A stretch of 64,000 nucleotides of DNA. It comes from Poriferisodalis sp965198245. Its GTDB lineage: Bacteria > Actinomycetota > Acidimicrobiia > Acidimicrobiales > Poriferisodalaceae. Position numbers and translations under genes: made by a program. The notes under the pieces were generated by a model. The model was not told the origin of the DNA. It saw only the letters and a program-made list of their open reading frames with translations, and searched no databases. The DNA is taken from assembly GCF_965198245.1 (NCBI RefSeq), contig NZ_OZ240249.1, forward strand, positions 4,030,001 to 4,094,000. The letters run 5' to 3'. This document shows positions 42,093 to 50,961 of this stretch, one piece after another (the first letter of the stretch is position 1; each line of letters starts with the position of its first letter).

Positions 42093-42848
42093 GTGAGCAG
42101 GGTGGTGGTGACTGGGGCGAGTTCGGGGATCGGCGAGGCAATCGCCCGGCGGTTCTTGGCCGACGGGTGGGACGTGCTGACCGGCAGCCGGAGCGAGCCT
42201 GCGCTTGAGGGCGCCGGGTGGCTGCGTACCGATGTTGGCGACCCGGCTCAGGCTGATGCGCTGGTTGCCGCGGCCGTCCAGCAATTCGGCCAGCTCGATG
42301 TGGTGGTGAACAACGCGGGCGTACAGGTGGAAAAGACCATCGCCGACACCACCGACGAGGAGTTCGATCACGTCATCGACACCAACGTGCGGGGCGTTTT
42401 CAACATGTGCCGAGCGGCCGTGCGTCAGATGACGGGCCAGCAATCCGGCAGTGAAGCCGGCCTGCCCAGTGGCGGCGTGATCATCAACATCGCTTCGATT
42501 GCCGCATCCCACGCCGACGCTGGCATGGCCGTCTACAACGCCTCGAAGGGTGCCGTCGAGGCCCTCACCCGTGCCATTGCCGTCGATCACGGGCACCAGG
42601 GCGTCCGCTGCGTTGCGGTCAGTCCCGGATGGATCGCCACAGCGCTGGCCGACGCTGTGTTCGATCTGCAGACCGATCCCGCAGCTGCGCGTGCCGAGGC
42701 CGTCGGCCGCCATCCTGTCGGCCGGCTCGGCACTCCCGACGACGTCGCCGAGGTCGTCGCCTGGCTGGCGGGTCCGGCGGCCAGCTTCATCTCAGGCAGC
42801 GTGTTTACTGTGGACGGTGGCCTCACAGCACAGAGCCCCATCGGATGA
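42093..42848 (+). CDS. Short-chain dehydrogenase/reductase
   Basis: This 251-residue classical SDR starts at the GTG at 42093 with AAAGGA upstream. It has the NAD(P) loop TGASSGIGEAIARRFL, the NNAG motif (VVNNAGVQ) and a complete active site in NIASIAASHADAGMAVYNASKGAVEAL (Ser, Tyr, Lys). It ends with SGSVFTVDGGLTAQ. It is the first gene of a rightward cluster with an enolase-superfamily enzyme and a Fe(II)/2-oxoglutarate dioxygenase, and probably oxidises or reduces an intermediate of that pathway. Confidence 0.9.
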   Translation: MSRVVVTGASSGIGEAIARRFLADGWDVLTGSRSEPALEGAGWLRTDVGDPAQADALVAAAVQQFGQLDVVVNNAGVQVEKTIADTTDEEFDHVIDTNVRGVFNMCRAAVRQMTGQQSGSEAGLPSGGVIINIASIAASHADAGMAVYNASKGAVEALTRAIAVDHGHQGVRCVAVSPGWIATALADAVFDLQTDPAAARAEAVGRHPVGRLGTPDDVAEVVAWLAGPAASFISGSVFTVDGGLTAQSPIG

Positions 42849-42950
42849 GATCCGAGCGGCTGATGCGTGTGATCACGTTGCGGCAAGTGCGATGCCGGAC
42901 CGGTGGCTCGGACGGGGCCACGGGGTGACCCCTCGGGCGGAACATCGGTG

Positions 42951-44150
42951 ATGACCGCCCGCCAGCCGTGCCCGGTCGCCGCGATCGAAGCGCTGATCGT
43001 GTCGGTGCCCGCCGTGGGCAACGCCTTCGCCGAAGGCTCCGAGGAGACTCTGCTCGTCAAGGTCATCGACGCCGACGGGCGGGTCGGGATCGGCGAGTCG
43101 GTCTGCACACCGGCGGTCACGAAGGCGATGATCGACCAGCGCACCATCCATTTCTGGAGCCAGGGCATCACAGACGTGGTGGTCGGTGCCGACCCGATCG
43201 AAGCCGCCGCGCTGTACGACCGGGCATACCACGGCAGCTTCTACCACGGGCGCCGCGGCACCTACATCCAGGCCTATTCCGCCGTCGACATCGCGCTCTA
43301 CGACCTCGCTGGCCGCCAGCTCGGACTGCCGGTATACAAGCTGCTCGGTGGGGCCCGCACAGAGCGCATCCGGCCGTACGCCACCTGCTACCCAGGCGAC
43401 ATCTACGACGGCCCGATGAACGCCGTGCTCAACGAGATCACCCGCCAGGCCACCATCGCCGCCGACCAGGGCCTCACCGCTGTCAAGGTGCCAGTGCTGT
43501 TCGGCAACGAGGTGGTTGACCGGGACATCGTCGAATTCGTCGGCACCTGCCGGGCCAATCTCGGCGACCAGATGACGCTGGCGCTCGACTTCGGCTACCG
43601 CTGGTGGGACTGGCACGACGCCGCCTGGACGCTGCGGCGGATCGAGGACTTCGACATCGCCTTCGCCGAGGCCCCATTGCGCCACGACGACCTCGCCGGG
43701 CACAACCGCTTGGCTGCGGTGTCGCCCGTCCGGGTCGGCGGGGCCGAGTTCGCAGCGGGCCGCTGGGAGGTGCGCGAGTGGCTGACCACCGGCGGCGTGT
43801 CGCTGGTGCAACCCGGGGTCAGCCGAGCCGGGGGCTTCACCGAGCTGATGCGCATCGCCGAGCTGTGCGAACTGCACGGTGCGCAGCTCATCCCCCACAG
43901 TTTCGCCACCGGCATCACCGACGTCGCCAACTTCCATCTCCAAGCCGCAGCGCTGACGATCCCGATGGTGGAATTCCGCTCGTCACGGCTCGGCCCGTCT
44001 CGGCTGCGCACCGAGCTGGTGCACCCTCCCGAGCCCGAGATCATCGACGGGTACGCAACCCTGCCCACCGGCGCAGGCCTCGGCGTGGAACTGAACGACG
44101 AGCTGGTGGCGGCCCACACGCTGGACGCCGCCGGCACCGGGAGCGACTGA
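42951..44150 (+). CDS. Mandelate racemase/muconate lactonizing enzyme family protein
   Basis: This 399-residue enolase-superfamily enzyme starts at the ATG at 42951. The N-terminal capping domain includes TLLVKVIDADGRVGIGES, and SAVDIALYDLAGRQLGLPVYKLLGG is a family hallmark. Barrel residues visible are a Lys in LTAVKVPVLFG, metal ligands in LALDFGYRW (Asp), FAEAPL (Glu) and VGGAEFA (Glu), and a His in LIPHSFATGI. It probably abstracts the alpha proton of a carboxylate (dehydratase, racemase or cycloisomerase). The reaction is unknown. It ends four bases before the dioxygenase gene. Confidence 0.9.
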   Translation: MTARQPCPVAAIEALIVSVPAVGNAFAEGSEETLLVKVIDADGRVGIGESVCTPAVTKAMIDQRTIHFWSQGITDVVVGADPIEAAALYDRAYHGSFYHGRRGTYIQAYSAVDIALYDLAGRQLGLPVYKLLGGARTERIRPYATCYPGDIYDGPMNAVLNEITRQATIAADQGLTAVKVPVLFGNEVVDRDIVEFVGTCRANLGDQMTLALDFGYRWWDWHDAAWTLRRIEDFDIAFAEAPLRHDDLAGHNRLAAVSPVRVGGAEFAAGRWEVREWLTTGGVSLVQPGVSRAGGFTELMRIAELCELHGAQLIPHSFATGITDVANFHLQAAALTIPMVEFRSSRLGPSRLRTELVHPPEPEIIDGYATLPTGAGLGVELNDELVAAHTLDAAGTGSD

Positions 44151-44153
44151 GCG

Positions 44154-45449
44154 GTGAGCGAGCCGTCGGCTGGGCTGTCGGCGGAGTCGGCACGCGGTCC
44201 TGAGTCCAGTTCGAACGAACACGGGGCCGTCGGCAGCATCACCACCCACAACCCGCACCTCGGCAACCGGCTCGGCATCGCCGATGCACCCGCGGTGACC
44301 GCAGCAACCATCGACCGGCGCCGGGTACACGTCGAGTTCTCGGACGGCCAGTGCCGCACCTTCGCTGCCCAGTGGCTGCGGCACTGCTGCTGGTGCGCCG
44401 AGTGCGGCAATCCATCCGACGGCATCCGCTTTGTGACCGTGGCCAGCTTCCCCGCCGACATCACGCCGACTCTGGCCGAAGCCGACGAGGGCGACCTCGT
44501 GCTCACGTGGCCCGACGGCCACCGGTCCACCTACAGCAGCGACTGGTTGGCCGCCAACGCCTACGACGACGAAGCCCGCCAGCGGCGTGCCGCGTGGCAA
44601 CCGACGACGTGGCGCGCCGAACTGGCGAACTGCTTCCCCACCGTGGACTGGGACGACGCCAGCGACGGCGGTGTCGGCCAACTCGGCGCGTACCGGCTGC
44701 TGTGTGACTACGGCATCGTGCGCATCGACCACCTGGGCACCGACCCCCGACAGACCGAGCAGCTCGCCAACCTCGTCGGCCCCATCCACGAGACCACCGT
44801 CTATGGCCGCATCTACGACGTGCGTGCCGAACCGGTGGCGAAGCTGGGCGCCAAGACCGGCATGGCCCAGGCGCCCCACATCGACGACGCCTTCTACTAC
44901 TCCCCGCCCGGCATCGACATCTTCCACTGCCTGTCCAATACCGACGTCGGCGGCATGAGCACCTACGTGGACGGCTTCGCCATCGCCGAGTCACTGCGGC
45001 TTGAGGAACCCGCCGCCTACGAAGCGCTCACGACCCTGCCGGTCACCCACGTGCGACGGCACCCCGGCGAGATCAACATGCGCAGCCGCAGCCCGCTCAT
45101 CCGGCTCGACGAGTTCGGCCGCCCGAGCGGTGTTCGCTATTTCGACCGGGCGCTGGGCCCGCTCGACGTGCCAGCCGCCGATGTCGACCGGCTCTACGAC
45201 GCCATCCGCGCCTTCAGCGACCGGATGGCAAGCCCCGAGTTCACGGCCGTGATCCGGGTCGAGCCCGGTCAAGGTGTGCTCATCGACAACCACCGGGTCA
45301 TGCACGGCCGCACTGAGTTTGACCCTGCCTCTGGCCGCCACATCCGGCTGTGTCACGTGCCCCGCGACGAGTTTCACGGCCGGCTGCGCGAGCTCAGCCT
45401 GCGGCTCGACCCGTGGTCCCACGACCAGTACCTGCCGCAGGGCTCATGA
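44154..45449 (+). CDS. Gamma-butyrobetaine hydroxylase-like Fe(II)/2-oxoglutarate dioxygenase
   Basis: This 431-residue protein has the two-domain layout of gamma-butyrobetaine and trimethyllysine hydroxylases. The N-terminal DUF971-type zinc domain (about residues 55-140) carries the CxCxxC of HCCWCAECGNPS and a His in WPDGHRSTY. The C-terminal TauD/TfdA double-stranded helix has HIDDAFYYSPPG (iron ligands HxD), the distal His in NHRVMHGRTEF, and an Arg in HIRLCHVPRDEF for 2-oxoglutarate. The start (GTG at 44154) gives an unusual 45-residue leader, so the true start may be later. Pairing with an enolase-superfamily gene suggests a betaine-like or amino-acid-derived substrate. Confidence 0.88.
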   Translation: MSEPSAGLSAESARGPESSSNEHGAVGSITTHNPHLGNRLGIADAPAVTAATIDRRRVHVEFSDGQCRTFAAQWLRHCCWCAECGNPSDGIRFVTVASFPADITPTLAEADEGDLVLTWPDGHRSTYSSDWLAANAYDDEARQRRAAWQPTTWRAELANCFPTVDWDDASDGGVGQLGAYRLLCDYGIVRIDHLGTDPRQTEQLANLVGPIHETTVYGRIYDVRAEPVAKLGAKTGMAQAPHIDDAFYYSPPGIDIFHCLSNTDVGGMSTYVDGFAIAESLRLEEPAAYEALTTLPVTHVRRHPGEINMRSRSPLIRLDEFGRPSGVRYFDRALGPLDVPAADVDRLYDAIRAFSDRMASPEFTAVIRVEPGQGVLIDNHRVMHGRTEFDPASGRHIRLCHVPRDEFHGRLRELSLRLDPWSHDQYLPQGS

Positions 45450-45548
45450 GCATGCCCCGGCACGCCGACACTGCACTCACCGACAGACTCCTGACCGACA
45501 CACCTCGACTGCGAACCGACACGGAGACTGCCCCATGATGAGCGCCTC

Positions 45549-46310
45549 GTGATCAGCGCCGACCTGACCGGCAAGCGCAGCATCGTGAGCGGCGGTGCCA
45601 GCGGCATCGGCCTCGGCGTGACCCGCACATTCGCTGCCAACGGCAGCACCGTGGCCATCGCCGACCTGCCCGGTGATCGCCTCACCGACACCGTGAGCAC
45701 GCTGCAAGCCGACGGCCTCGACGTGTTCGAAGCCCCCTGCGACCTGCGCGACACCGACTCGGTGGCGGCCATGGTCGAAGCCGCCGCCGGCCGGATGGGC
45801 GGCATCGACTACCTGCTCAACATCGCCGGCCACCCGGTCACGCTCCAGACCATTCCCGCCGGCGACCTCGAATCGCAGACCGAGGAGCTCTGGGCGGAGG
45901 CACTGTCGGTCAACCTGCTCTCCGCGTTCCGCACGGCCAAGGCCGCAGCGCCCTACCTGAAGGCGTCCCGCGGCGCCATTGTGAACACAGCGTCGATGTC
46001 GGGCTGGCGAGGCGGCGGCTCCAGCTCGCCCTACAGCGTCGCCAAGGGGGGCCTCATCACGCTCACCAAAGAGCTCGCCCGCGGCCTCGCCCCCGACGTG
46101 CGGGTGAACGCCATCTCCCCCAGCTACGTGCATCCCGACTCCACCAACTTCCCGATCCGCTGGGAGACCGTCTTCGAGGACTCCGAGTCGCTGCCGCTGG
46201 GCCGTCCTGGGACCGCCGCCGAGTACGCCGACGCCTGCCTGTTCCTGTGCGCCGGTGCCAGCTACATCACCGGCCAGACCATTCACGTCGACGGCGGCTG
46301 GAGCGCCTGA
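45549..46310 (+). CDS. Short-chain dehydrogenase/reductase
   Basis: This 253-residue classical SDR has VSGGASGIGLGVTRTFA (cofactor loop), LLNIAGHP in place of NNAG, and a complete active site with Ser in NTASMSGWRGGG and Tyr/Lys in SPYSVAKGGLITL. It ends TGQTIHVDGGWSA. The start may be the GTG at 45549 or an in-frame ATG 12 bases upstream. It follows the dioxygenase gene by about 100 bp in the same direction and probably acts on its product. Confidence 0.9.
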   Translation: MISADLTGKRSIVSGGASGIGLGVTRTFAANGSTVAIADLPGDRLTDTVSTLQADGLDVFEAPCDLRDTDSVAAMVEAAAGRMGGIDYLLNIAGHPVTLQTIPAGDLESQTEELWAEALSVNLLSAFRTAKAAAPYLKASRGAIVNTASMSGWRGGGSSSPYSVAKGGLITLTKELARGLAPDVRVNAISPSYVHPDSTNFPIRWETVFEDSESLPLGRPGTAAEYADACLFLCAGASYITGQTIHVDGGWSA

Positions 46311-46373
46311 GCGCTCACCGATCGTCCCGAATCCCGCAGCGGAGCTGCAACAACGAGAGAGGTCGCAAGACTG

Positions 46374-47228
46374 GTGAGCAAGCCCGAGCAATGGAAAGAC
46401 CCGGCCAAGAAGCTGTTCCCGCACCAAGTCGGCTTCACCGCGCCGCCGATGGACTTCGACGCCGCTCCGAGCGACTTCCTGCGCATGTGCCCGCCGTCGG
46501 TCGGCGTGCACGGTCGCCTGCTGCACGCGCCCGGTTACTCCCACCAGCTCAGCGACCGCGCCGGGCTCTTCCACCTGCTCGAAGAAACCGTCCACTGCCT
46601 GTCCAACAGCGCCGCCGACGTGATCGGGCAGGTCGGCACCAACTGGGTGCATGCCGCCGGGACCGACGCCTCCGACATCCGCCGGTTCACGGCCGAGATG
46701 TCTGACAAGTACGAGACGCCGTTTCACATGGCCGGCCTGACACTGGTGGAGGCCTGCGAGGCGAATGGCTACGAGCGGGTCGCACTCAACGCTGTCTATT
46801 TCTGGCCTGATTGGCGCGACGGCGTGGTGCGTTTCCTTCGCAGTGCGGGCATCGACGTGGTGTGGGCGGGGAACTTCGTTGACCAGGGTCGGTACGCCAC
46901 CCAGGACGAAGTGAACGACTGCATCTGGATCTTCCCCGGCGACCTTGCTCTGCGATCAACCGAGTACACGCTCGCCCAGGCGCCGGACGTGGACGCGGTG
47001 CTGGTCAACGGCATGTCCAACTACCGCGGCTACGACGGTCTGCCGCAGCGCTTCGTCAGCCTGGCCGCCGACATCGAAGAACAGCTCGGCGTCCCGGTCA
47101 TCTCCTCAGACATCAGCCTGCACTGGCGGATCTTCCGCACCCTCGGCGTGTCGCCACTGGGCCACCAAGGCTCGCTGCTGTCCTCGCTGCAACTGGCCAC
47201 GGAACCGAATGGGAGGCGCGAGCGTTGA
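46374..47228 (+). CDS. Asp/Glu racemase superfamily protein (arylmalonate decarboxylase / maleate isomerase-like)
   Basis: This 284-residue protein shows the two-lobe layout of the AMDase/maleate isomerase branch: FPHQVGFTAPPMDFDAA and MCPPSVGVHGRLL near the N-terminus, HMAGLTLVEACEANGYERVA in the middle, and LQLATEPNG at the end. The positions where this superfamily places its two catalytic cysteines read QVGTNWVHA and LVNGMSNYRG, without Cys. It may use other residues or be a related non-catalytic fold. It is the last enzyme gene of the rightward cluster and overlaps the open frame of the next gene. Confidence 0.7.
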   Translation: MSKPEQWKDPAKKLFPHQVGFTAPPMDFDAAPSDFLRMCPPSVGVHGRLLHAPGYSHQLSDRAGLFHLLEETVHCLSNSAADVIGQVGTNWVHAAGTDASDIRRFTAEMSDKYETPFHMAGLTLVEACEANGYERVALNAVYFWPDWRDGVVRFLRSAGIDVVWAGNFVDQGRYATQDEVNDCIWIFPGDLALRSTEYTLAQAPDVDAVLVNGMSNYRGYDGLPQRFVSLAADIEEQLGVPVISSDISLHWRIFRTLGVSPLGHQGSLLSSLQLATEPNGRRER

Positions 47229-47278
47229 GGACGTCGACCGGGCGGCCGCCGACGCGTGGTCGACTCGAGCGGGGACCC

Positions 47279-48112
47279 ATGCACGCATTGCGCAGAGCAC
47301 TCCGGCTGACGGGTGCAGCGCTCGCGCTCGCCGCCAGCGCGTGTGCCTACGACTCGACCGTGGAGGTCGGAATGGAACCGGTTGGTGCAGACGCCTCCGT
47401 GAGGGGCTCCATCACCTACCGGGAGCGCATTGCGCTCACGCCGGATGCGGTCGTCACCATCCAATTGCGCGACACGTCCTACGCCGATGCAGCCTCCGTG
47501 CTCATCGCCGAGCAGATCATCAGCAATCCCGGCCAGGTGCCGATCGACTTCAACGTGCGCTATGTCAGCGACGAGATCGACGACCGCAACACGTATTCGA
47601 TCGCGGTCGTCATCACCGAAGGCGACGGTCGCATGGCCTTCACCAACGACACCGCCTACGACGTGATCACTCGCGGCAACCCGCGCCACGTCGACATGAC
47701 CCTGGTCATGGTGGAGCCGCCGCCCGAACTTGTCCCCGACGGGTGGAACCGCACCGATTCTCAGCGCGTCGAGGCACCGGTCCACGCCACCGACGTACAC
47801 ATGATCTGGGAAGGCTCGACCGGCAGCCAGAACAGCGGCTACCTGCGCGTTGCCTTTGCCACGTCCAGCCAAGACGGCTGCTACCACCAGGGCCGTGAGG
47901 AAGCTGCCCGAGACGAGTCCGGCAACGGCGTCCAGCGCTACAAGGTCACCGTCGCTGCACGCGTGCCGGCGCCGGAGCCGTGGGCGCAGGACTGCTCCGA
48001 GCGGGATCTGGAGCTCGACGCCATCGTCCACCTCGGCAACGGGTTCATCTCAGGCGAGACGTTCGAAGTCGTCCTGAACGACGAGCGCACCTTCACATTC
48101 ACCGCGCCGTAG
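47279..48112 (+). CDS. YbaY/YscW-like lipoprotein
   Basis: This 277-residue protein starts at the ATG at 47279, with a signal sequence ending in the lipobox LAASAC. Residues about 35-145 match the YbaY-type beta domain (GSITYRERIALTPDAVVTIQ, IISNPGQVPIDFNVRYV, YSIAVVITEGDGRMAFTND). A second region (about 165-275) has four Cys residues that could form disulfides and no family I recognise. The protein should be anchored to the outside of the membrane. Its role is unknown. Confidence 0.78.
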   Translation: MHALRRALRLTGAALALAASACAYDSTVEVGMEPVGADASVRGSITYRERIALTPDAVVTIQLRDTSYADAASVLIAEQIISNPGQVPIDFNVRYVSDEIDDRNTYSIAVVITEGDGRMAFTNDTAYDVITRGNPRHVDMTLVMVEPPPELVPDGWNRTDSQRVEAPVHATDVHMIWEGSTGSQNSGYLRVAFATSSQDGCYHQGREEAARDESGNGVQRYKVTVAARVPAPEPWAQDCSERDLELDAIVHLGNGFISGETFEVVLNDERTFTFTAP

Positions 48113-48216
48113 TTCGCAGCGCGGCATGGCCGCGCACAACGCCGCCCGGGCCGGTCCTGCGGCAACGGTCCAGCGAATAGCCGTCGAATAGCTTGGCGTT
48201 TCGTCGGCGCTGTGGC

Positions 48217-49560
48217 TCAGCCGCCGACGGCTGCGGCCGTCTGCTGCTGCGGGCGCCGCATCGCCCTGCGCACCCCGGTGAAGGTGAAGAAGGTGGCCAC
48301 CACTAGCGCCACGCCGAACAGTGCATTGGCGTAATTCACGCCCTGGTATTCGAATGTCGCGTACAGCGCACCCGAGGTCAGCCCAGCCAATGCGCCCGAG
48401 CCGATCATGGCGAAGTCACCGACGCCTTGCACTGCGACTCGCTGGTGGATGGGGTACAGCGCCACCAGCAGGCTCGACGCTGCGATCACCCCGAAGCACC
48501 AACCCAGGCCGATGAGGAAGTTCCCCATGAACACACCCACCACTCCCGCAGGCGGGGTGACTGCCGCCCACCACGCCCCCCAGGTGCACAGGCCGCCCGC
48601 TATGTACAGCATCGGATAGTTGCCGATGCGGTCGGTGAGTTGCCCGATGACCGGCGAGAACAGGTACATGCCCAGAATGTGGAATCCCATCATGAACCCG
48701 ATGGCGTTCTGGGACTGGCCGCCCGCATCCATGTGCAATGGCGTCAGCGCCATGACGCCCAGCATGGTCACCTGGCTGACGACCATCGCCAGCACGGCCA
48801 GACGAGCCTCCGGTTTTTGCCAGATCAGTGCCAGCGCGTCACGCGTCGTTGGCGTCGGCAACGCTTCCGATCGGCCGCGGGCGCCATTGCGTGATTCGCT
48901 GACTTCGTTCGCGACCTCCAGCGGGTCAGGCCGCAGGAACAGCTCCACAATCGCAGCGGCCAGCAGGAACATCACAGCAGCGAACACGTACGAGCCGGTC
49001 TTATCGGGCAGTCCGAACGAACGGCCGACGTCGCTCGCGAAGCCCGACACCACCGAGCCGGCGGTCGAGCCGAATGTTGTGGCCCACACGATCATGCTGA
49101 TCGTGCTGGCGCGCCGGTGCTCGGGTGCGAGATCGGAAGCTGCGTAGCGAGTCGCCAAGTTGGCGGCGCTGCCGGCTCCCGCGCCGAACACGCCCAGACA
49201 CAGCAGCGGATAGCTCAGCAGGATTGCGCCGAGCACCGCGAGCGTCGAACCCGCGGCCCCTACGAGGTACCCGAAACGCAGCCCGACGCGCCGCCCGTTG
49301 CGGTTCATCAACTTCGACATCGGCACGGCGACCACCGCCGCACCGATCGACAAGCAGCTCGCGGCGATAGTGGCAAGTGTCGCGCTGCCGGTGATGTCCT
49401 TTGCGAGCAGGGCGCTCACGATGTAGGTCGCCACCAAGCCGAAACCGCCCGCGGCCTGGCTGGCGATCAGCACAACAATGGTGCGCTTTTGGATGCGTTG
49501 CCGGTCCGAACGCGAGTACGCGGACGCGCGATGCACCGCGAACACCGAGTCCCCCGACAT
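48217..49560 (-). CDS. Major facilitator superfamily transporter
   Basis: This protein of about 447 residues starts at the ATG at 49560 (MSGDSVFAVHR). It has about twelve membrane helices in two bundles and the MFS loop-2/3 motif in a degenerate form (SKLMNRNGRRVGLRFG). A longer central loop of about 35 residues is rich in Arg and Ser. The sequence resembles drug or metabolite exporters, but the substrate is unknown. It is convergent with the lipoprotein gene and divergent from the LLM oxidoreductase gene. Confidence 0.88.
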   Translation of the reverse strand: MSGDSVFAVHRASAYSRSDRQRIQKRTIVVLIASQAAGGFGLVATYIVSALLAKDITGSATLATIAASCLSIGAAVVAVPMSKLMNRNGRRVGLRFGYLVGAAGSTLAVLGAILLSYPLLCLGVFGAGAGSAANLATRYAASDLAPEHRRASTISMIVWATTFGSTAGSVVSGFASDVGRSFGLPDKTGSYVFAAVMFLLAAAIVELFLRPDPLEVANEVSESRNGARGRSEALPTPTTRDALALIWQKPEARLAVLAMVVSQVTMLGVMALTPLHMDAGGQSQNAIGFMMGFHILGMYLFSPVIGQLTDRIGNYPMLYIAGGLCTWGAWWAAVTPPAGVVGVFMGNFLIGLGWCFGVIAASSLLVALYPIHQRVAVQGVGDFAMIGSGALAGLTSGALYATFEYQGVNYANALFGVALVVATFFTFTGVRRAMRRPQQQTAAAVGG

Positions 49561-49666
49561 CGCAACAGCATGGCCCATGCACGGGTGTCTCGCACGGTCA
49601 ACGGCCCACGGTGGAAGGCCCCACGGCCACGGCGGCACCGGCGCGGGTGCGCGTAAGGTCCCGCAG

Positions 49667-50545
49667 ATGCACGTCGGCATCACTCCCATCAACTCCGCCG
49701 CTTACCTCGACCCTGGATTCCTGCGGTCGTTCGCACAGCAGCTCGAAGAACTCGGCTACGAGTCGGTGTGGACGTTCGAGCACGTCATCGTGCCCCACGA
49801 CTACGAGAGTCGGTACCCGTACCACCCCAGCGGCAAGCTGGGCCTCCCGACGAACGCCGGCTTCACCGACCCGTTCATTGCGCTGACGTACGTCGCCGGG
49901 GCCACGCAGCACCTGCGACTGGGCACCGGCGTCAACATCGTCACTCAGGCCAACGCGCTGTACTTCGCCAAGCAGGCGTCATCGCTCGACCATCTGTCGG
50001 GCGGACGGCTGGAGTTGGGCATCGGCGTGGGCTGGCTGGAAGAGGAGTTCGACGCCATCGGCGTGCCGTTCGGCCGTCGGGGCGCCCGAGCCGATGAATA
50101 CATCGACGCGATGACCGCTGCGTGGACCGGCGAGGACGTGGATTTTCGCGGCGAGTTTGTGGACTGGTCAGGCTTCTCGATGCTGCCGACGCCGGCGCAG
50201 CAACCCCGCATGCCGTTGCTCATCGGCGGCACAACGCCGCCTGCCATTCGCCGCCTGGTGGCCCGCGGGGACGGCTGGTACGTCATCCACAAAGACCTCG
50301 ACGACTTCAAGCGGCTCATCGGCGAGATGCACGCCGAATGCGACCGCCAAGGCCGCGACCCCGCCGAGCTGTCCCTGACTGCCTATTGGAACTACCACCG
50401 CGAGGGCCTCGAAGGCCTTGAGGTGTACCGCGATCATGGCGTGCAGCGGCTGCTGGTGAACACCGCAGCGCTGCGCATGGGTCAACCCGAGGACGCCATC
50501 GCTCAGTTCGCCACCGATGCCCTGCCGGCCTGCGCCGAGGCATGA
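49667..50545 (+). CDS. LLM-class (probably F420-dependent) oxidoreductase
   Basis: This 292-residue luciferase-like TIM-barrel protein starts at the ATG at 49667. It has FAQQLEELGYESVWTFEHV, a classical substrate-side strand, RLGTGVNIVTQANALYFAKQ, and the strongly conserved LDHLSGGRLELGIGVGWLEEEFDAIGVPFGRRG. Actinobacterial members of this subfamily mostly use cofactor F420. FMN use is possible. Substrate unknown. A long in-frame upstream extension lacks a ribosome-binding site and overlaps the MFS gene, so it was rejected. Confidence 0.9.
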   Translation: MHVGITPINSAAYLDPGFLRSFAQQLEELGYESVWTFEHVIVPHDYESRYPYHPSGKLGLPTNAGFTDPFIALTYVAGATQHLRLGTGVNIVTQANALYFAKQASSLDHLSGGRLELGIGVGWLEEEFDAIGVPFGRRGARADEYIDAMTAAWTGEDVDFRGEFVDWSGFSMLPTPAQQPRMPLLIGGTTPPAIRRLVARGDGWYVIHKDLDDFKRLIGEMHAECDRQGRDPAELSLTAYWNYHREGLEGLEVYRDHGVQRLLVNTAALRMGQPEDAIAQFATDALPACAEA

Positions 50546-50573
50546 CGACGCTTGGCGCTCGCCCGGCGGTGCC

Positions 50574-50960
50574 TCAGCCGTCTCCGATGGAGATGCGGAT
50601 GCTGCCGGAGGGGTGCAGCGAGCAGTAGCTGCTGAAAGCCGCCGTCTCACCGAAGCTGTGCTCGGAACTTTCACCCGGCCCAACCTCGAAGGGGCCGATG
50701 GTGTGTGCCACCGAGTCGCGGTTCACGATGATCAGCACGTCGCGCAGCTTGAAGTCCAGCTCGTCGGGAATGACTTCGACGTCCTCGCCGGCAGCCAGGC
50801 GCTCGGCTGTTCCCGGCGGGATGTCGATCGTGTGAGTGACGGGATCGGGCTGATCGACAAAGCGCGAGACGACGACGGGGATCGCCGCAATCAGCAATCC
50901 GCCCAGCAGGTACAGCAGCAGTGTCCGCTGGTTGGGCCAGCCGACATCTCGACGGCGCAT
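50574..50960 (-). CDS. Membrane-anchored cupredoxin-domain protein
   Basis: This 128-residue protein starts at the ATG at 50960. One membrane helix (TLLLYLLGGLLIAAIPVVVS) is followed by an extracytoplasmic cupredoxin-like domain. The likely copper ligands are the His of SVAHTIGPF and the Cys and His of SSYCSLHPSG. It may store, deliver or transfer electrons through copper. The start lies two bases beyond the enoyl-CoA hydratase stop, so the two are probably co-transcribed. Confidence 0.82.
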   Translation of the reverse strand: MRRRDVGWPNQRTLLLYLLGGLLIAAIPVVVSRFVDQPDPVTHTIDIPPGTAERLAAGEDVEVIPDELDFKLRDVLIIVNRDSVAHTIGPFEVGPGESSEHSFGETAAFSSYCSLHPSGSIRISIGDG

Positions 50961-50961
50961 G

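Noticed and set aside
45477..46727. 416-codon frame on the reverse strand across the SDR and AMDase-like genes
   Set aside because: The product is a Gly/Val/His-rich artefact, while both forward genes have clear family motifs.
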